From the NCBI GenBank assembly GCA_012103535.1, contig WLWQ01000001.1, positions 1,246,280 through 1,310,279 on the forward strand: DNA of 64,000 nucleotides, in the 5' to 3' direction. Positions 43,474 to 56,066 of the stretch are shown here, one piece after another; within the stretch, counting starts at the first letter, position 1; the number at the start of each line of letters is the position of its first letter. A program made the translations under genes and the position numbers. The DNA is from Pseudomonadales bacterium. Lineage in GTDB: Bacteria > Pseudomonadota > Gammaproteobacteria > Pseudomonadales > Pseudohongiellaceae. The notes beneath the pieces were generated by a model that saw only the letters and a program-made list of their open reading frames with translations, did not search any database and was not told where the DNA came from.

Positions 43474-44187
43474 ATGGAGCCTAAGTGGAGCATAACTGAC
43501 TTTGATATTGAAAAATGGAGGAAGTTTGTTAAGACAGTAAAAAATACAAAGAAAGTAAAAGAAAGAATTGAAAAGAATGTAAAAAGAAAAAGGATAATTC
43601 TATCAAAGAAAAAAATTTGGTACGTGATTGTTGGATGTCAAATTACAACACAGCAACGTTCAGATGAGGGTTCTAAGGTTGATTTATTCTTAAAATCCAA
43701 AAGTTTTGTTCACAATTTTGACAGGTATAAGAAAACGAAAAGCAAAATTACTGCAGTAAAGAATGAATTAGTAACATATGGCATCGGGAAGAATAAACAA
43801 ATATCTGAATATCTCAAAGAGATATATGATTTATTGGAAGGTGGTGATTGGGTCATACTTATTGAAAGTTTGAAATCTCTAAAGAAAAATACAACTATTA
43901 GAAAAGAAAGAGAAACTGCTAAATATGTTACAAGGTATAAAGGATTGGGTAATAAACAATCAAGAAACTTTTTACAATGGTTGGGGGTGTCTAAATTTGA
44001 AATTCCGATTGACAGTAGAGTAACGAATAAAATGAAAAAAATGGTATGTGAGTTTGTGCCAAGTCCAAGCGCTTTACAAGATATAAGTACATATCTATTT
44101 TTAGAGAACTCTTTACAAATTATTTCAAAAAAACTATACATACACCCATGTGTGTTAGATGCATGTATGTTTATTGAAAATGATTAA
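43474..44187 (+). CDS. HhH-GPD-like DNA glycosylase, foreign composition
   Basis: 237 residues from ATG 43474 (AAGGA upstream); a TTG 30 bases earlier lacks a ribosome site. CQITTQQRS matches the substrate-side helix of HhH-GPD enzymes, YKGLGNKQSRNFLQWLG (about 156-171) is the helix-hairpin-helix, and IPIDSRV carries the conserved catalytic Asp180. No iron-sulfur cysteines follow. The family removes damaged or modified bases. The gene is strikingly rich in A and in AAA/AGA codons, unlike all neighbours, and sits between REP-like copies, so recent horizontal transfer is likely. It might act on modified phage bases; this is speculation. Confidence 0.65.
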   Translation: MEPKWSITDFDIEKWRKFVKTVKNTKKVKERIEKNVKRKRIILSKKKIWYVIVGCQITTQQRSDEGSKVDLFLKSKSFVHNFDRYKKTKSKITAVKNELVTYGIGKNKQISEYLKEIYDLLEGGDWVILIESLKSLKKNTTIRKERETAKYVTRYKGLGNKQSRNFLQWLGVSKFEIPIDSRVTNKMKKMVCEFVPSPSALQDISTYLFLENSLQIISKKLYIHPCVLDACMFIEND

Positions 44188-44223
44188 ACTCAAAGGGGCC
44201 AGAGTGGACCTCCCCAAATAAAT

Positions 44224-46248
<2,025 letters not shown>

Positions 46249-46554
46249 AAAATTACCATTATGCTTTTTAGGATACATCTCACAAAAATTTGATTTTTCA
46301 TCAAGCGACTATTTAGTCTAGGTATAAAAATTAGTATCACGTAAAAACCGGGAAATCAATAGATTCCGGGACAGAGTAACTTGCTTGAAAATTGCTCACA
46401 GAATTGGCGAACCGCTCTGAATCTGTTGATAATGCAACAAAAGAAAAGCGATTTGGCGTACTTTAAATTTACAAATCGATTTTAGAAGATCAAACTACTC
46501 TCTATACTTTCAATGCATTAAGTATTGATTATCCAAGCATATTGGAGGCCTCAA

Positions 46555-47493
46555 ATGTCCCGTATTAAATCTGTATTTCAAACAAGCATCATCGCTACTG
46601 CGATTGGAATGTTGTTTCCAACCCTTGTGTTCGCCCAGGCCCATGATGACCATGGCGCCCATGGTGCCAACCACGCACACGCGAATGTAGCCGTGGATTG
46701 TACGACTCTGGCAACGCCACCCTGGGATGGACTTCCTGAGGCAGATCGCCTGCAACTGGCTTCTCTGCAACAGCAGTATTCTGAGCTTGCCACGCCAGAA
46801 GCTGCGCAGGCAGCCGGCTTCATGCCTGTAATAGGCGATATTCCCGGTATGGGTGTGCACTGGGTGCATCCCGAGCGCATGGCAGATCCAGTGGATGTTA
46901 ATGCGCCAGATAACCTGATGTTTACCAACATTGATGGTAAGGACCAACTGGTTGGCGCGGCTTACACTTTCTTCGACGTGCCGGACACTACTGCGCCTGT
47001 GCCCTTCGATAGTGAACTAGCTAAATGGCATGATCATCCACAATTCGCGCCAGAAGGTCAGACTCTACACATGATTCATGTCTGGTTTGTGCCCTCTTCC
47101 AATGGTCCCTATGCCGGACTTAACTTCCACCTGCCATTCAGAACTGCGGGTGTTACCCCACCAAGCTCCTGCTGGATGGACGATGCAGCAGATTCAGAAC
47201 GAATTCAGATCGTTTCATTCGCCCTCGTGCCGCCACGCATGTTTGGCCCCGACTCTCCACAACAGTCAGCCCCGCCACGGCCTGACCGCACAGAGATGAT
47301 TGCCGCCCTCGATGCCGCTGCCATCGCCGACGATCGCGATGCATGGATGACTACTGCGGATAAATTTATTGCCGACCTGACAGAATTCGAACGGGATACT
47401 GTTGCGGGAATGCTGGGAATTTTGAATCTAAATCAGATGTCTTCGGCTGAGCGAGACGAAGCGGGAATTGCACAACCGCATCGAAGTAACTAG
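46555..47493 (+). CDS. Secreted histidine-rich protein, possible metal binding
   Basis: 312 residues; ATG 46555 follows TTGGAGG and opens a signal peptide ending FAQA. The mature N terminus is His-rich (HDDHGAHGANHAHANV), typical of metal-loading tails. The following domain has several conserved-looking His/Asp segments (GVHWVHPERM, KWHDHPQF, LHMIHVWFVPS) and a Cys (SSCWMDD). I do not recognise a named family. Binding of copper, zinc or nickel is inference. A bidirectional terminator separates it from the next gene. Confidence 0.72.
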   Translation: MSRIKSVFQTSIIATAIGMLFPTLVFAQAHDDHGAHGANHAHANVAVDCTTLATPPWDGLPEADRLQLASLQQQYSELATPEAAQAAGFMPVIGDIPGMGVHWVHPERMADPVDVNAPDNLMFTNIDGKDQLVGAAYTFFDVPDTTAPVPFDSELAKWHDHPQFAPEGQTLHMIHVWFVPSSNGPYAGLNFHLPFRTAGVTPPSSCWMDDAADSERIQIVSFALVPPRMFGPDSPQQSAPPRPDRTEMIAALDAAAIADDRDAWMTTADKFIADLTEFERDTVAGMLGILNLNQMSSAERDEAGIAQPHRSN

Positions 47494-47600
47494 TTATTTT
47501 AAAAAAGGGGTCGGCGGGATTTATTTTTAATCAATTGGTTAAAAACAAATCCCTCCAATCCCTTTATAACTCCACAAATCCCTTATTTCAATTTTTACAT

Positions 47601-47634
47601 AAAGAAGCAGCCGGCTTACGCCGGCTGCTTCTTT
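47601..47634. terminator. Bidirectional rho-independent terminator
   Basis: Perfect 15-base arms (47601-47615 and 47620-47634; core GAAGCAGCCGGC) with a TTAC loop, A-rich before and T-rich after. It lies between two convergent genes and can serve both. Confidence 0.95.
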
Positions 47635-47655
47635 TGTACCTACCTTAAATGACGC

Positions 47656-48324
47656 TTAGAACGCCGTAAGGATGAAATCATCAACTATAACACTGGGGAG
47701 TTGGCCACCGTTTTCTACAGCCAGGCCTCCCATGTATTGGTTGAATTCCATGTTCGGTTGATCCTGAAAGCGGCCCCAGCTGCTCATGTTGTTAAAATGC
47801 ATGAGGTAATACATGTGAGTACCGCCAGTGGCGTAGACGGAGATACCATCCACACCGGTTCGCTCATGAATTTCTTTGGCGCCCATAGCGGCTTCAATCG
47901 ACTCATTCATGGTGACGCCGGGCCCCAACTCCCACACGAAAACATGAGTAGCCGAGCCAGGCCCGACAACGCTTTCGATAACAGATCTGCCATTGAGCCT
48001 GAGGTTATCGATTTGAGTAGCAGCCGGATTGGAGGCTATGCGCGCCTGGAACAATGCCCAGGGTGCGCTGGTGCCTAGAGCATCGACAAAATTGCCATAG
48101 GCTTCCCAGTTTTCGACTAGTACTGCATAGCGGTATATGCCGCTGCCATCGAAACTGGTAGCCACACCAACACCCATGGCCTGGTGAATAGCCTTGGCTT
48201 CATTCATGTACTGGATTACCAGGGGTGCCTTGCCCGGCAGAGGTTCAAATACATTTACTGCTGCTACTTGGGCGAGGATGGAAGTGGAAAAACAAAATAA
48301 TACTGCAGCTATCAAAGTACGCAT
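47656..48324 (-). CDS. Secreted protein with two dimeric alpha/beta-barrel-like halves
   Basis: 222 residues with a signal peptide (MRTLIAAVLFCFSTSILAQ). Two similar halves each contain a strand-helix pattern (MNEAKAIHQAMGVGVATSFDGSGIYRYAVLVENWEAYGNF; AMGAKEIHERTGVDGISVYATGGTHMYYLMHFNNMSSWGRF), suggesting an internal duplication of a ferredoxin-like or ABM-type fold. No catalytic motif is evident. Confidence 0.68.
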   Translation of the reverse strand: MRTLIAAVLFCFSTSILAQVAAVNVFEPLPGKAPLVIQYMNEAKAIHQAMGVGVATSFDGSGIYRYAVLVENWEAYGNFVDALGTSAPWALFQARIASNPAATQIDNLRLNGRSVIESVVGPGSATHVFVWELGPGVTMNESIEAAMGAKEIHERTGVDGISVYATGGTHMYYLMHFNNMSSWGRFQDQPNMEFNQYMGGLAVENGGQLPSVIVDDFILTAF

Positions 48325-48599
48325 TGCAAAACTCCTGTTTCTTTTATTTATTGTCAGATCGGATGTTTCGGTACTGCGCTCAGGTTTTTAGAAAACTAAC
48401 CTAAGGTTCTAAAACAGAGTAAGTGCAGCCTTTCGGGAAGTAAAGCTCTATTCAGGATTTAACCATCTAATAATTGTTAGATAGGTAAATTACAGGTTTT
48501 GATCCCGAGATTTAGAGGGGTCAGAGTAATTGAATAACGGGGACGGAAGGATTTATTTTTAACCGATTGAACTGAATCTAGTCCCTTCGTCCTTTAAAG

Positions 48600-50198
48600 T
48601 TATCGTGAAGCCAACTCTGACAACTTTTGATTATAGGAGCGAGCTAATTCAGTTTTCCCAGTTGCTGTTGCAGCCTTAGCAGCACCTAAATAAGTATTTA
48701 GTCTTTCCGGTGCGTGAGGCATTGATTCTTCATAGGCTGCTAACGCCTCCTCTGGTCGATTGAGTGCTGCAAGTAGATCGCCGAGTTGCTCATGTGCTGG
48801 TAAGACTCGTCCCGGACTAATACTACTTTTATCAGTTTGATCCTCAAGCGCGGCCGCCTCTCGCATTAGCGATTCTGCACCTTCGTGTTCACCCTTTTCT
48901 AAAGTAAGCCACGCCGTAACTTGCAGTCTGAAAACCTCGGCAGTGTTTCTTCCCCAGATCCTTTCATAACTTTGCAAAGATTCGCTGATCTTTTCTAACT
49001 CAACAAGATCAGCTTCCGCCTGTGCAAACTCACTTCTCTTTGCTGCACCGATAATACGGGCCCAGTAAATAAGAGCCTGGGAATTCCAAATTTGATCATT
49101 CCAGTTGGCGGTATTTTCTTCTTCTATTAAAGGAATGTTTGCCGCTGCTTCCCAATCCTGTCGTTCAATGGCATAGCGAACTGGCACTGCAACAGCATTG
49201 AAAGCAATTACGCCATTGTTCATGTTGAGATTTTGAAAAGACTCGACACGTTCAACAATTTCTCGTGCTTTGTTATTTGCGCCTTGTTGTAAGTAGGCAT
49301 AAACCAAATAATCCAGTGAGTGCAATTCATTCTGGGTGCCTTCTCCGAGATCAAACATCTGAGCTCGATTAACCGCCGCATCTACTGAAAGCATATTCGC
49401 ATGAACAGCCTTATTCCACAGACCAAGCAAGGTATAAATGTGGCCAGACATGTGCAGTGCATGGGGCATAGATTTCGCTATCTCGAGATAGCGATCGGCA
49501 GCTTGTTCTGCGCGGTCTGCTAATTCGGGATAGTCATAGCTGTGGATAATGTAATGCGCTATACCGGGATGCTCAGGCATCTCCACAAATAACTGTTCGA
49601 ACAATGGTCCGATTTGATTCTGGACCGCATAAGACTTATCGGTGGGATCGGCATTACTCAGGCGCGCGAGTAAATAAAATATTTCTGCTTCACGGTCGTT
49701 TGGATTTGCTTCAACAACTTGCGCCATGGAATTCTCATAGCCATGCGCTCGCTCGCGATGGGAAGAGTTGTCCTGGTAGTCGAAGAAGTTGCCGATTGCT
49801 TCAATATAAAGTTGTTCCCGTTGAGTAGAGCTGTCTGCCAGATTTCGTGCATTTGCTACTGCGGTCGCACCTTGTTCTAGATCGGAGGTGGGCGGAGGGG
49901 CCCACAACGGATGGTACAAGGTCATGGCAATTCCCCAGTAGGCCATCGCGCAACTTGGTTCTTCAGTTGCAACTTGTTCAAACGCTAGTCGAGACTCATC
50001 GAATTCGAATGAGTGCAGCATAGCTACTGCAACGTTAAAGGATTCTTCAACTTCGGAAGCGCAGGACGTATCGAAATGTACCTCGCCTAGAGTGGCTGGG
50101 ACAGATATCGGAAAAGAGCCCACTTGAGCCACGGAACTGGTTGTTCCGAATGCCATTAAGGCCAGCTGCGTGATTAGTAACTGTTTGAATTTGATCAT
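48600..50198 (-). CDS. Secreted TPR-repeat protein
   Basis: 532 residues with a signal peptide (KQLLITQLALMAFGTTSSVAQ). Helical TPR-like repeats run through the chain (for example FNVAVAMLHSFEFDESRLAFEQVATEEPSCAMAYWGIAM and LGDLLAALNRPEEALAAYEESM). HYIIHSYDYPELADRA and PHALHMSGHIYTLLG are recurring blocks of a known but uncharacterised family of exported TPR proteins. Probably a protein-protein scaffold. It is downstream of the lipoprotein gene, 16 bases apart, with the flavoenzyme gene before that, so all three may be one operon. Confidence 0.85.
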   Translation of the reverse strand: MIKFKQLLITQLALMAFGTTSSVAQVGSFPISVPATLGEVHFDTSCASEVEESFNVAVAMLHSFEFDESRLAFEQVATEEPSCAMAYWGIAMTLYHPLWAPPPTSDLEQGATAVANARNLADSSTQREQLYIEAIGNFFDYQDNSSHRERAHGYENSMAQVVEANPNDREAEIFYLLARLSNADPTDKSYAVQNQIGPLFEQLFVEMPEHPGIAHYIIHSYDYPELADRAEQAADRYLEIAKSMPHALHMSGHIYTLLGLWNKAVHANMLSVDAAVNRAQMFDLGEGTQNELHSLDYLVYAYLQQGANNKAREIVERVESFQNLNMNNGVIAFNAVAVPVRYAIERQDWEAAANIPLIEEENTANWNDQIWNSQALIYWARIIGAAKRSEFAQAEADLVELEKISESLQSYERIWGRNTAEVFRLQVTAWLTLEKGEHEGAESLMREAAALEDQTDKSSISPGRVLPAHEQLGDLLAALNRPEEALAAYEESMPHAPERLNTYLGAAKAATATGKTELARSYNQKLSELASR

Positions 50199-50214
50199 GT
50201 CCTGTTCCCTTTAA

Positions 50215-50712
50215 TTACAACTGCTGATCGACTCGGTAGAACCACCATTCAGGAATGTTGTCTCCGAAAACTGCTTCCATATCGTATTTACTATTGTAGG
50301 CAACATCGATTTCCCGGGTCAGCGCTTCGTCATCGACTAGTGAAACCGTTACGTTGAAATTCTGATCATCGATATTTAACCTGGCTCGAGGATCTCGTTC
50401 GATGTTTGATTCCCAAAATTTCTTTTCGATGCCGTAAGAGCCAAGGTAGAGATTACCTTCATACTCTACACACCAGATGGTGGTGGAATGAGGAAACAAA
50501 TACGGAGTTCTGGTTTCAATGAATATTTCCTGAAACGCATCGGTAAAGCGCCAATCATTCACTCTCGCTGTTGCTTCTTCGCCCCCTACCCATAAGCCTG
50601 GTCTTGTATCTTTGGGAGAACATGCAGCGGTTAGCAATACTATAAATAGAAATACCAACTTTTGAACGCGGTGAAGTTCTCTAGAAACAGTAAGGAGAGA
50701 TTCATGATTCAT
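50215..50712 (-). CDS. Lipoprotein with a flavin split-barrel-like domain
   Basis: 165 residues from ATG 50712; a longer frame reaches into the upstream flavoenzyme gene and is unlikely. The signal peptide ends with a lipobox LTAAC (Cys about 31). The rest (TTIWCVEYEGNLYLGSYGI, DPRARLNIDDQNFNVTVSLV) follows the strand pattern of pyridoxamine-oxidase-like split barrels; cofactor binding is uncertain. It lies between the flavoenzyme and the TPR protein on the same strand. Confidence 0.65.
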   Translation of the reverse strand: MNHESLLTVSRELHRVQKLVFLFIVLLTAACSPKDTRPGLWVGGEEATARVNDWRFTDAFQEIFIETRTPYLFPHSTTIWCVEYEGNLYLGSYGIEKKFWESNIERDPRARLNIDDQNFNVTVSLVDDEALTREIDVAYNSKYDMEAVFGDNIPEWWFYRVDQQL

Positions 50713-50761
50713 TCGTTGTATTCCTTTTTTTGTTAGTGCAAATGTTTTGATCAGGCAACAA

Positions 50762-52756
50762 CTAATCTGCGCCGGAGGCTCCACGACGAGCACGACTTTG
50801 CACTGCAAGCTGTTCCCGCACCGCTCGATGCGCTTCGTCGATGGCCGAGTCTGAATGAGTCGAAGCAGCGGCATCGGAGTTGGCGATGGAAATGCGACCA
50901 AAGCGTTGCCTGCCGATTATGCACGGCCGATCGTCGGAGTCGTACATTGCCCACTCAAGTGGATCGTCTAAGGTGTTGTAGCTGTAAGCGTAACCGTGTG
51001 GCCAGCGATTTACGGTGATTGCTTCGATGTCACGAGCTGGATCGAAACCACCACCCTCCAGCATGCGACCGAGTTGATCGCGGATGTTGCGCTCGAAAGT
51101 TTCGAAACTGGTAGCGAGAAGATCTTCCCGGCCGAGTCGATGCTGTTCTCGCTTCGGGTGTCCGGGCGCGCAAGGCTCCCGCGACATATGCAGAACCATC
51201 GGTTGATCTGGTGAGGTGGAAGGTTGATAGTCACCGAATTGCACGGAACGACCTAGCGAAGAGTAGGCGTGATACATGCCAGGAGAAGACACACCGGAGA
51301 TGCCCAGGTTGGTGAAAGATGTCCAATTATTAACAAGCACATTGGTGTAAACCAAAGGCATCTTGACGCCATACATCAGTGCGTCCTTCTGCGTGGCGGA
51401 CATCGCGGGAACAATATGTGGCACGACGCCGTTCCAACACGCCATTACGCAATGATCGGCTCGCAACTTTTCTGCCCTGCCGTCCCGTATGTACGTTATT
51501 TCAACTCCTGTAGAGGCATCAGGATCACCCAGATGTCTCGCACCCACCACCATGCTATTGAGTCGTATTCGAGCATTGTTACTTCGTCGGTCGAGTCGAT
51601 CGTAAGCCAGACGTGACATCATCGAGTCTTCTAATGTATTGCCTGGAAGTGCGTCGGGTATCATGGCCCGAACCATCAGGCGCGCAACCGTCGCGTTGCC
51701 GTCTGGAAAATAAATATCCGGTCCTTCATTCCACTCGCTTTCCAATCCATGTTGCCCACCACCGATATGGGAAAGCGGACTCACCAAAGGTAATGGCTCG
51801 AGGTTCATACCCTGGAAGCCCGGATAACCCTGTGCCCAGGCGTAGTAGGCCGGATGGGCATCGATGCCAACGCAGAAACTGCCCTTGGGCCAATCATCAA
51901 AGTATGGCACCACATCAGGATGCACCTTGGCCACATTCATGAGGAAATCCAGGTAACTCATTTTGGCAAGGCGTTCTTTCTTTTCTATATCCGACAAGCC
52001 GGGCATATAGTCTGGATTAGCATTGTCATCATAGAGTCGAGCGATATCTCGCTGTGCTTCTACCGACATTGGAGTCTGTGCAAGCCAATCGTTAGTGTTT
52101 TGGCTTGCTCCTCGCCTCGGCCCACGACCCTTTACCAACTTATCTTCCCCACCAAAAATTTCTTCGGCAAAAAAGGTACTGCCTTCCAGACCCATTGAAC
52201 GATACATTGCTCGCCCTTTATCGCTGGTGGCAATTGCGCTTTCCACATCGATGCCGATCGCCTTGAGTAAGTTTCTGGAAACAGTGCTGTATTGGCGCAC
52301 GGATTCGATATAGGACGTGCCGCCATTCAGCATCAATGTTTTGCCTTGATGGTTAAACTCATTGCGCTTGGCATGACCGCCGAAGTCGTCGTGATTTTCC
52401 AGTACTAACACCCGGGCATCTGGACCGGCTGAGGTTAAAAAGAAATAAGCCGCCGCAAGCCCGCTTAACCCGCCTCCCACCACCACCATATCGTAGTGTT
52501 CACCGGTATCGGAGGCATCACTAAAACTTGCACCATCTCTTAGTGCATGAGCGGCCTCGAAGGAACCGGGATGACTCCCGCGCATACCTGTAAGCATTGG
52601 TGGATAGTAATCAGGTGAAATGAGGTTGGATTGTTGCGCCAGTGCTAATTGGGGCGCGATCAGCGATCCACCGACAACTTTGCCCACACCACTGACGAAG
52701 TCGCGCCGGGTAATGTTGCGGTGCATCCCAAGATCACGATCACTGAATTTGGACAT
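50762..52756 (-). CDS. Tat-exported FAD oxidoreductase, spermidine-dehydrogenase-like
   Basis: 664 residues. TRRDFVSG plus a hydrophobic stretch (residues about 16-40) is a Tat signal. The FAD-binding Rossmann motif is MVVVGGGLSGLAAAYFF at about 91-107 followed by VLVLENHDDFGGHAKRNEF. Length and the long substrate domain fit the spermidine dehydrogenase/NAD(P)-binding amine oxidase group. Ribosome site GGAGG is directly upstream. It would oxidise a polyamine or related amine in the periplasm. The neighbouring sarcosine-dehydrogenase-like gene, transcribed the same way, hints at use of methylated amines or polyamines. Confidence 0.86.
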   Translation of the reverse strand: MSKFSDRDLGMHRNITRRDFVSGVGKVVGGSLIAPQLALAQQSNLISPDYYPPMLTGMRGSHPGSFEAAHALRDGASFSDASDTGEHYDMVVVGGGLSGLAAAYFFLTSAGPDARVLVLENHDDFGGHAKRNEFNHQGKTLMLNGGTSYIESVRQYSTVSRNLLKAIGIDVESAIATSDKGRAMYRSMGLEGSTFFAEEIFGGEDKLVKGRGPRRGASQNTNDWLAQTPMSVEAQRDIARLYDDNANPDYMPGLSDIEKKERLAKMSYLDFLMNVAKVHPDVVPYFDDWPKGSFCVGIDAHPAYYAWAQGYPGFQGMNLEPLPLVSPLSHIGGGQHGLESEWNEGPDIYFPDGNATVARLMVRAMIPDALPGNTLEDSMMSRLAYDRLDRRSNNARIRLNSMVVGARHLGDPDASTGVEITYIRDGRAEKLRADHCVMACWNGVVPHIVPAMSATQKDALMYGVKMPLVYTNVLVNNWTSFTNLGISGVSSPGMYHAYSSLGRSVQFGDYQPSTSPDQPMVLHMSREPCAPGHPKREQHRLGREDLLATSFETFERNIRDQLGRMLEGGGFDPARDIEAITVNRWPHGYAYSYNTLDDPLEWAMYDSDDRPCIIGRQRFGRISIANSDAAASTHSDSAIDEAHRAVREQLAVQSRARRGASGAD

Positions 52757-52912
52757 TGCTCCTCCGATTATTAAGCGCGGGAATCCCGCGGAGTGCGGCC
52801 GTTTTTACTTTAGTCTTACAGAAAGCTACTGCATACAAACTGCCTGCACAACAGCTTTTATGGGTAGTCTGCAATAAACAGGACCGATGGAGGATTTTCG
52901 AATCTTGTGAGG

Positions 52913-55358
52913 CTAATTTCGAATGCGTTCGTTAGTCGGGTCATACATCGGGCGTGTGGTGGCGGTGGCTGCATAGCGTATACCCGCTACTTCAATTTCA
53001 TAATTTCCTGCCATAAGTTTATCCGTCGACGCCGCATCTCCATGATTAACGTAACCGAGGCCAACGGCACCATCCAGTGTATGGCCAAACATGCCTGAAG
53101 CAATGTAACCGACTATTTCCTCATCGCGCCAAATTGGTTCATTGTGATAAAGGAGCGGTTCGGGGTCCGTTAACACGAAATTTACCAAACGTTTTTTTAT
53201 CCCATCTTGTTTTTGTTGTTCCAGTGCTTCTTTGCCAATAAAGCCACCTTCTTTCTTCATATCGACTGCGAAACCTAAACCCGCTTCTAAAGGTGTGTCT
53301 TCGTCTGTTATGTCGTGTCCCCAATGTCGATAGGCTTTTTCTATTCGCAAAGAATTTAATGCGTGCATGCCGATGTGTTTAAGATCAAATGACTCACCCG
53401 CTTGCACCAGGGCATCATAAACACCAAGCGCCTGCTCAGTGGGAATGTAGAGTTCCCAACCCAACTCCCCCACATAGGTAATGCGCGAGGCCCGCACCAG
53501 ACTGTAGGCGAGTTCAATTTCCTGTGATGCTCCAAAAGGAAAAGCTTCATTACACATATCATTGGGTGTCATGGATTGCAGAAAAGCTCGCGACTGCGGA
53601 CCCATAATGCCTATTACTGTCAGGCTGGACGTGATATCGATTGCTTCAACTTGCATATCGATTGGTAGATTCTGTTTCAACCAATGAAAGTCTCGGATCT
53701 GAGTAATTGCTGCAGTCACTACTAGGTACTTGTTCTTTTCCAGTCGGGTCACTGTCAGATCCGCTTCGATACCACCCTGTGGATTTAACCATTGGGTATA
53801 GACAATTTTTCCGATCGGCACTGCCACATTGTTCGCGCAGATTCGATTCAGTGCCTGTTCCGCGTCGGAGCCTTGAACGAGAAACTTTGCGAACGAAGAT
53901 TGATCAAACAGTCCCAGATTATTGCGCACGGCGTGATGCTCTTCGGCGGAATAGCTAAACCAATTCTGTCGGAACCAGGAATAGTAATAGTTGGCTGAGA
54001 CTTTTTCAGGCGCATAGAAGTTTGGCCTTTCCCATCCTGCTACTTCACCGAAGCAGGCATTTCTTTCTAACAGACGATCGTGCAAAACAGATTTTCTGAC
54101 ACCACGGGCACTGAAATTGCCGAAAGGGCCAATGCATGGCATAGAGCAAACCTAGACTCTCGGTGACTCGATCATGCAGGTATTGGCGGTTACCCTGGAA
54201 TTTTAGATTTCGGCGTATATCGACGTCCCAAAGATCTTGCGGTGGAATCCCCTCTTTCATCCACTGGGCCAACACCTTGCCGGCGCCGCCGGCAGATTGT
54301 ATGCCAATAGAATTGAATCCTGTGGCAACGAATAAATTTTTCAGCTCAGGCGACTCGCCAAGATGATAGCGGTCATCCGGAGTAAAACTCTCCGGTCCAT
54401 TAAAAAACGTTTGAATGCCGGTCTCGGCTAGCACAGGTAATCGATTCATGGCTTGTTCGAGAATGGGTTGGATATGATCCATATCCTCTGGCAACTGGTC
54501 GAAACAAAAATCCTCTTTGACACCATCCATTCCCCAGGGCTTCGCTACCGGTTCGAACGCGCCCAGGAGAATTTTTCCGGCATCTTCCTTGAAATAGGAA
54601 CACGCGTCGTAATCGCGCAACACAGGAAGAGTGTTAGGTAAATCAGGGATTGCTTCGGTAACAATATAGAAATGTTCACAGGCGTGTAACGGAATGTTTA
54701 CTCCTGCTTCTACCGCAAGCTGGCGCGACCACATGCCGGCGCAGATGACGACCTGCTGCGCATCGATCACGCCTTGTTCCGTTTCAACACCAGTAACTTG
54801 ATTGCCATCGTGACAGATTCGGGTCACCGGAGAGTCTTCAAAAACTCGAGCGCCTCTCATGCGAGCGCCTTTGATGAGGGATTGGGTTACATCGATCGGA
54901 TTCACCTGACCGTCGGATGGAATCCATATTCCACCGAGGACATCTTCGGCGTTGATTAAGGGATAACGGGATTGAATCTCTGCAACATCGATTACATCCA
55001 CAGCGAGATTGAAAACTTTCGCCATCGAGGCGTTTCTTTTCAGCTCCTCGAATCGCTCGATGTTGGTGGCAATGGAAATTGAACCGTTCTGACGAAATCC
55101 GGTGGCCTGACCTGTTTCCTGTTCCAAATTTCGATAGAGATCGGCTGTATAGCGCGCCAACTTCGTCATGTTCAGCGAGTTACGCAATTGTCCAACGAGT
55201 CCTGCCGCATGCCAGGTGGTACCGGAAGTTAACTTCTTACGTTCAAGCAGAACAACATCGTCCCAACCCAGCTCCGTAAGATGGTAAGCAACGGACGCTC
55301 CAACAATGCCGCCACCAACAATCACAACTCGAGCCTCCCGCGGCAGCGAATCGTTCAT
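52913..55358 (-). pseudogene. Sarcosine/dimethylglycine dehydrogenase-like gene with a frameshift
   Basis: Two overlapping frames together make one flavoprotein of about 815 residues. The first (from ATG 55358) has the FAD motif VVIVGGGIVGASVAYHL and TTWHAAGLVG, whose His carries covalent FAD in this family. The second has the GcvT-like tetrahydrofolate domain (FDQSSFAKFLVQG, GGIEADLTVTRL) and C-terminal barrel. The switch occurs near 54110-54116: MHWPFRQF in the first frame continues as SARGVRKSVLHDRL in the second, a net shift of +1 or -2. The enzyme would demethylate sarcosine or dimethylglycine and pass the one-carbon unit to folate. The gene is either broken or contains a sequencing error. 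Confidence 0.85.
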
Positions 55359-55394
55359 TACCCGATTTTCCGATTTGCATTTTGTTGGCAGAGC

Positions 55395-55448
55395 AAAAAG
55401 GGGTCAGCATAAAAATACCTTGCTGTATTTTTACACTGACCCCTTTTT
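55395..55448 (-). terminator. Hairpin from an inverted REP-like pair
   Basis: AAAAAGGGGTCAG and its complement CTGACCCCTTTTT (13-base arms, 55395-55407 and 55436-55448) enclose a second stem (AAAAATA/TATTTTT). It lies just after the GlcG-like gene on the minus strand and resembles a terminator in both directions. The arms are the REP core of this genome. Confidence 0.8.
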
Positions 55449-55460
55449 TGGTTTAGCTGT

Positions 55461-55937
55461 TTAATTCGAAATACTTCCAATCACTTCTGCACCAGCGATT
55501 GAAACTTCTTCATCTTGAGCTGCTCGAACACCACTCGTCGAAATTGCTCCAATTAGTTGACCATTGCGGTATACAGGAACGCCACCTGCAAAGGTTACAC
55601 CACCCTCGATCTCGTCAATATCACCAGCTTGCACTCTTTGGCCATACTCGCCGGAAGTGAGACCAGTTTCAGTAACCACTAAGGCCTTTGCTGTAGCAAA
55701 GCTAAATGTACGACCACCAGCGCCATCGATTCTTCGCAGCATCACAGGATTGTTGTTTTGATCTGTGATCAGAATAGTTACATTCCACCCTTCCTCCCTC
55801 GCATACGCCTCAGCAGCATCCATGGCGTTCGTCGCCAGATCATAAGTCATCAGGCTCTCAGAATCTTGGGCCAGTGCTGTTGCTGTGGGTAAAAGAAGGA
55901 GAACTGAAATCACATAGCTGTAAAATTTACTCTTCAT
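55461..55937 (-). CDS. Secreted GlcG/HbpS-family protein
   Basis: 158 residues with a signal peptide ending TALAQ. The rest is one GlcG/HbpS (DUF336) domain: MDAAEAYAREEGWNVTILITDQNNNPVMLRRIDGAG, then SFATAKALVVTETG and GGVPVYRNGQLIGAISTSG. HbpS binds haem and forms an octamer; other members are linked to glycolate or small-molecule use. The role of this copy is unknown. Confidence 0.88.
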   Translation of the reverse strand: MKSKFYSYVISVLLLLPTATALAQDSESLMTYDLATNAMDAAEAYAREEGWNVTILITDQNNNPVMLRRIDGAGGRTFSFATAKALVVTETGLTSGEYGQRVQAGDIDEIEGGVTFAGGVPVYRNGQLIGAISTSGVRAAQDEEVSIAGAEVIGSISN

Positions 55938-56066
55938 TTGTTACTTCCTCATTTCTCAAAATTTCAAACGTTTTTGTTAGTCGAACAAATAGGGACAGAT
56001 TTATTATTCCAATCATTGGCACAGATCTATAAATCCGTTCCGGCCCTATTTATTTATATTCTATCG

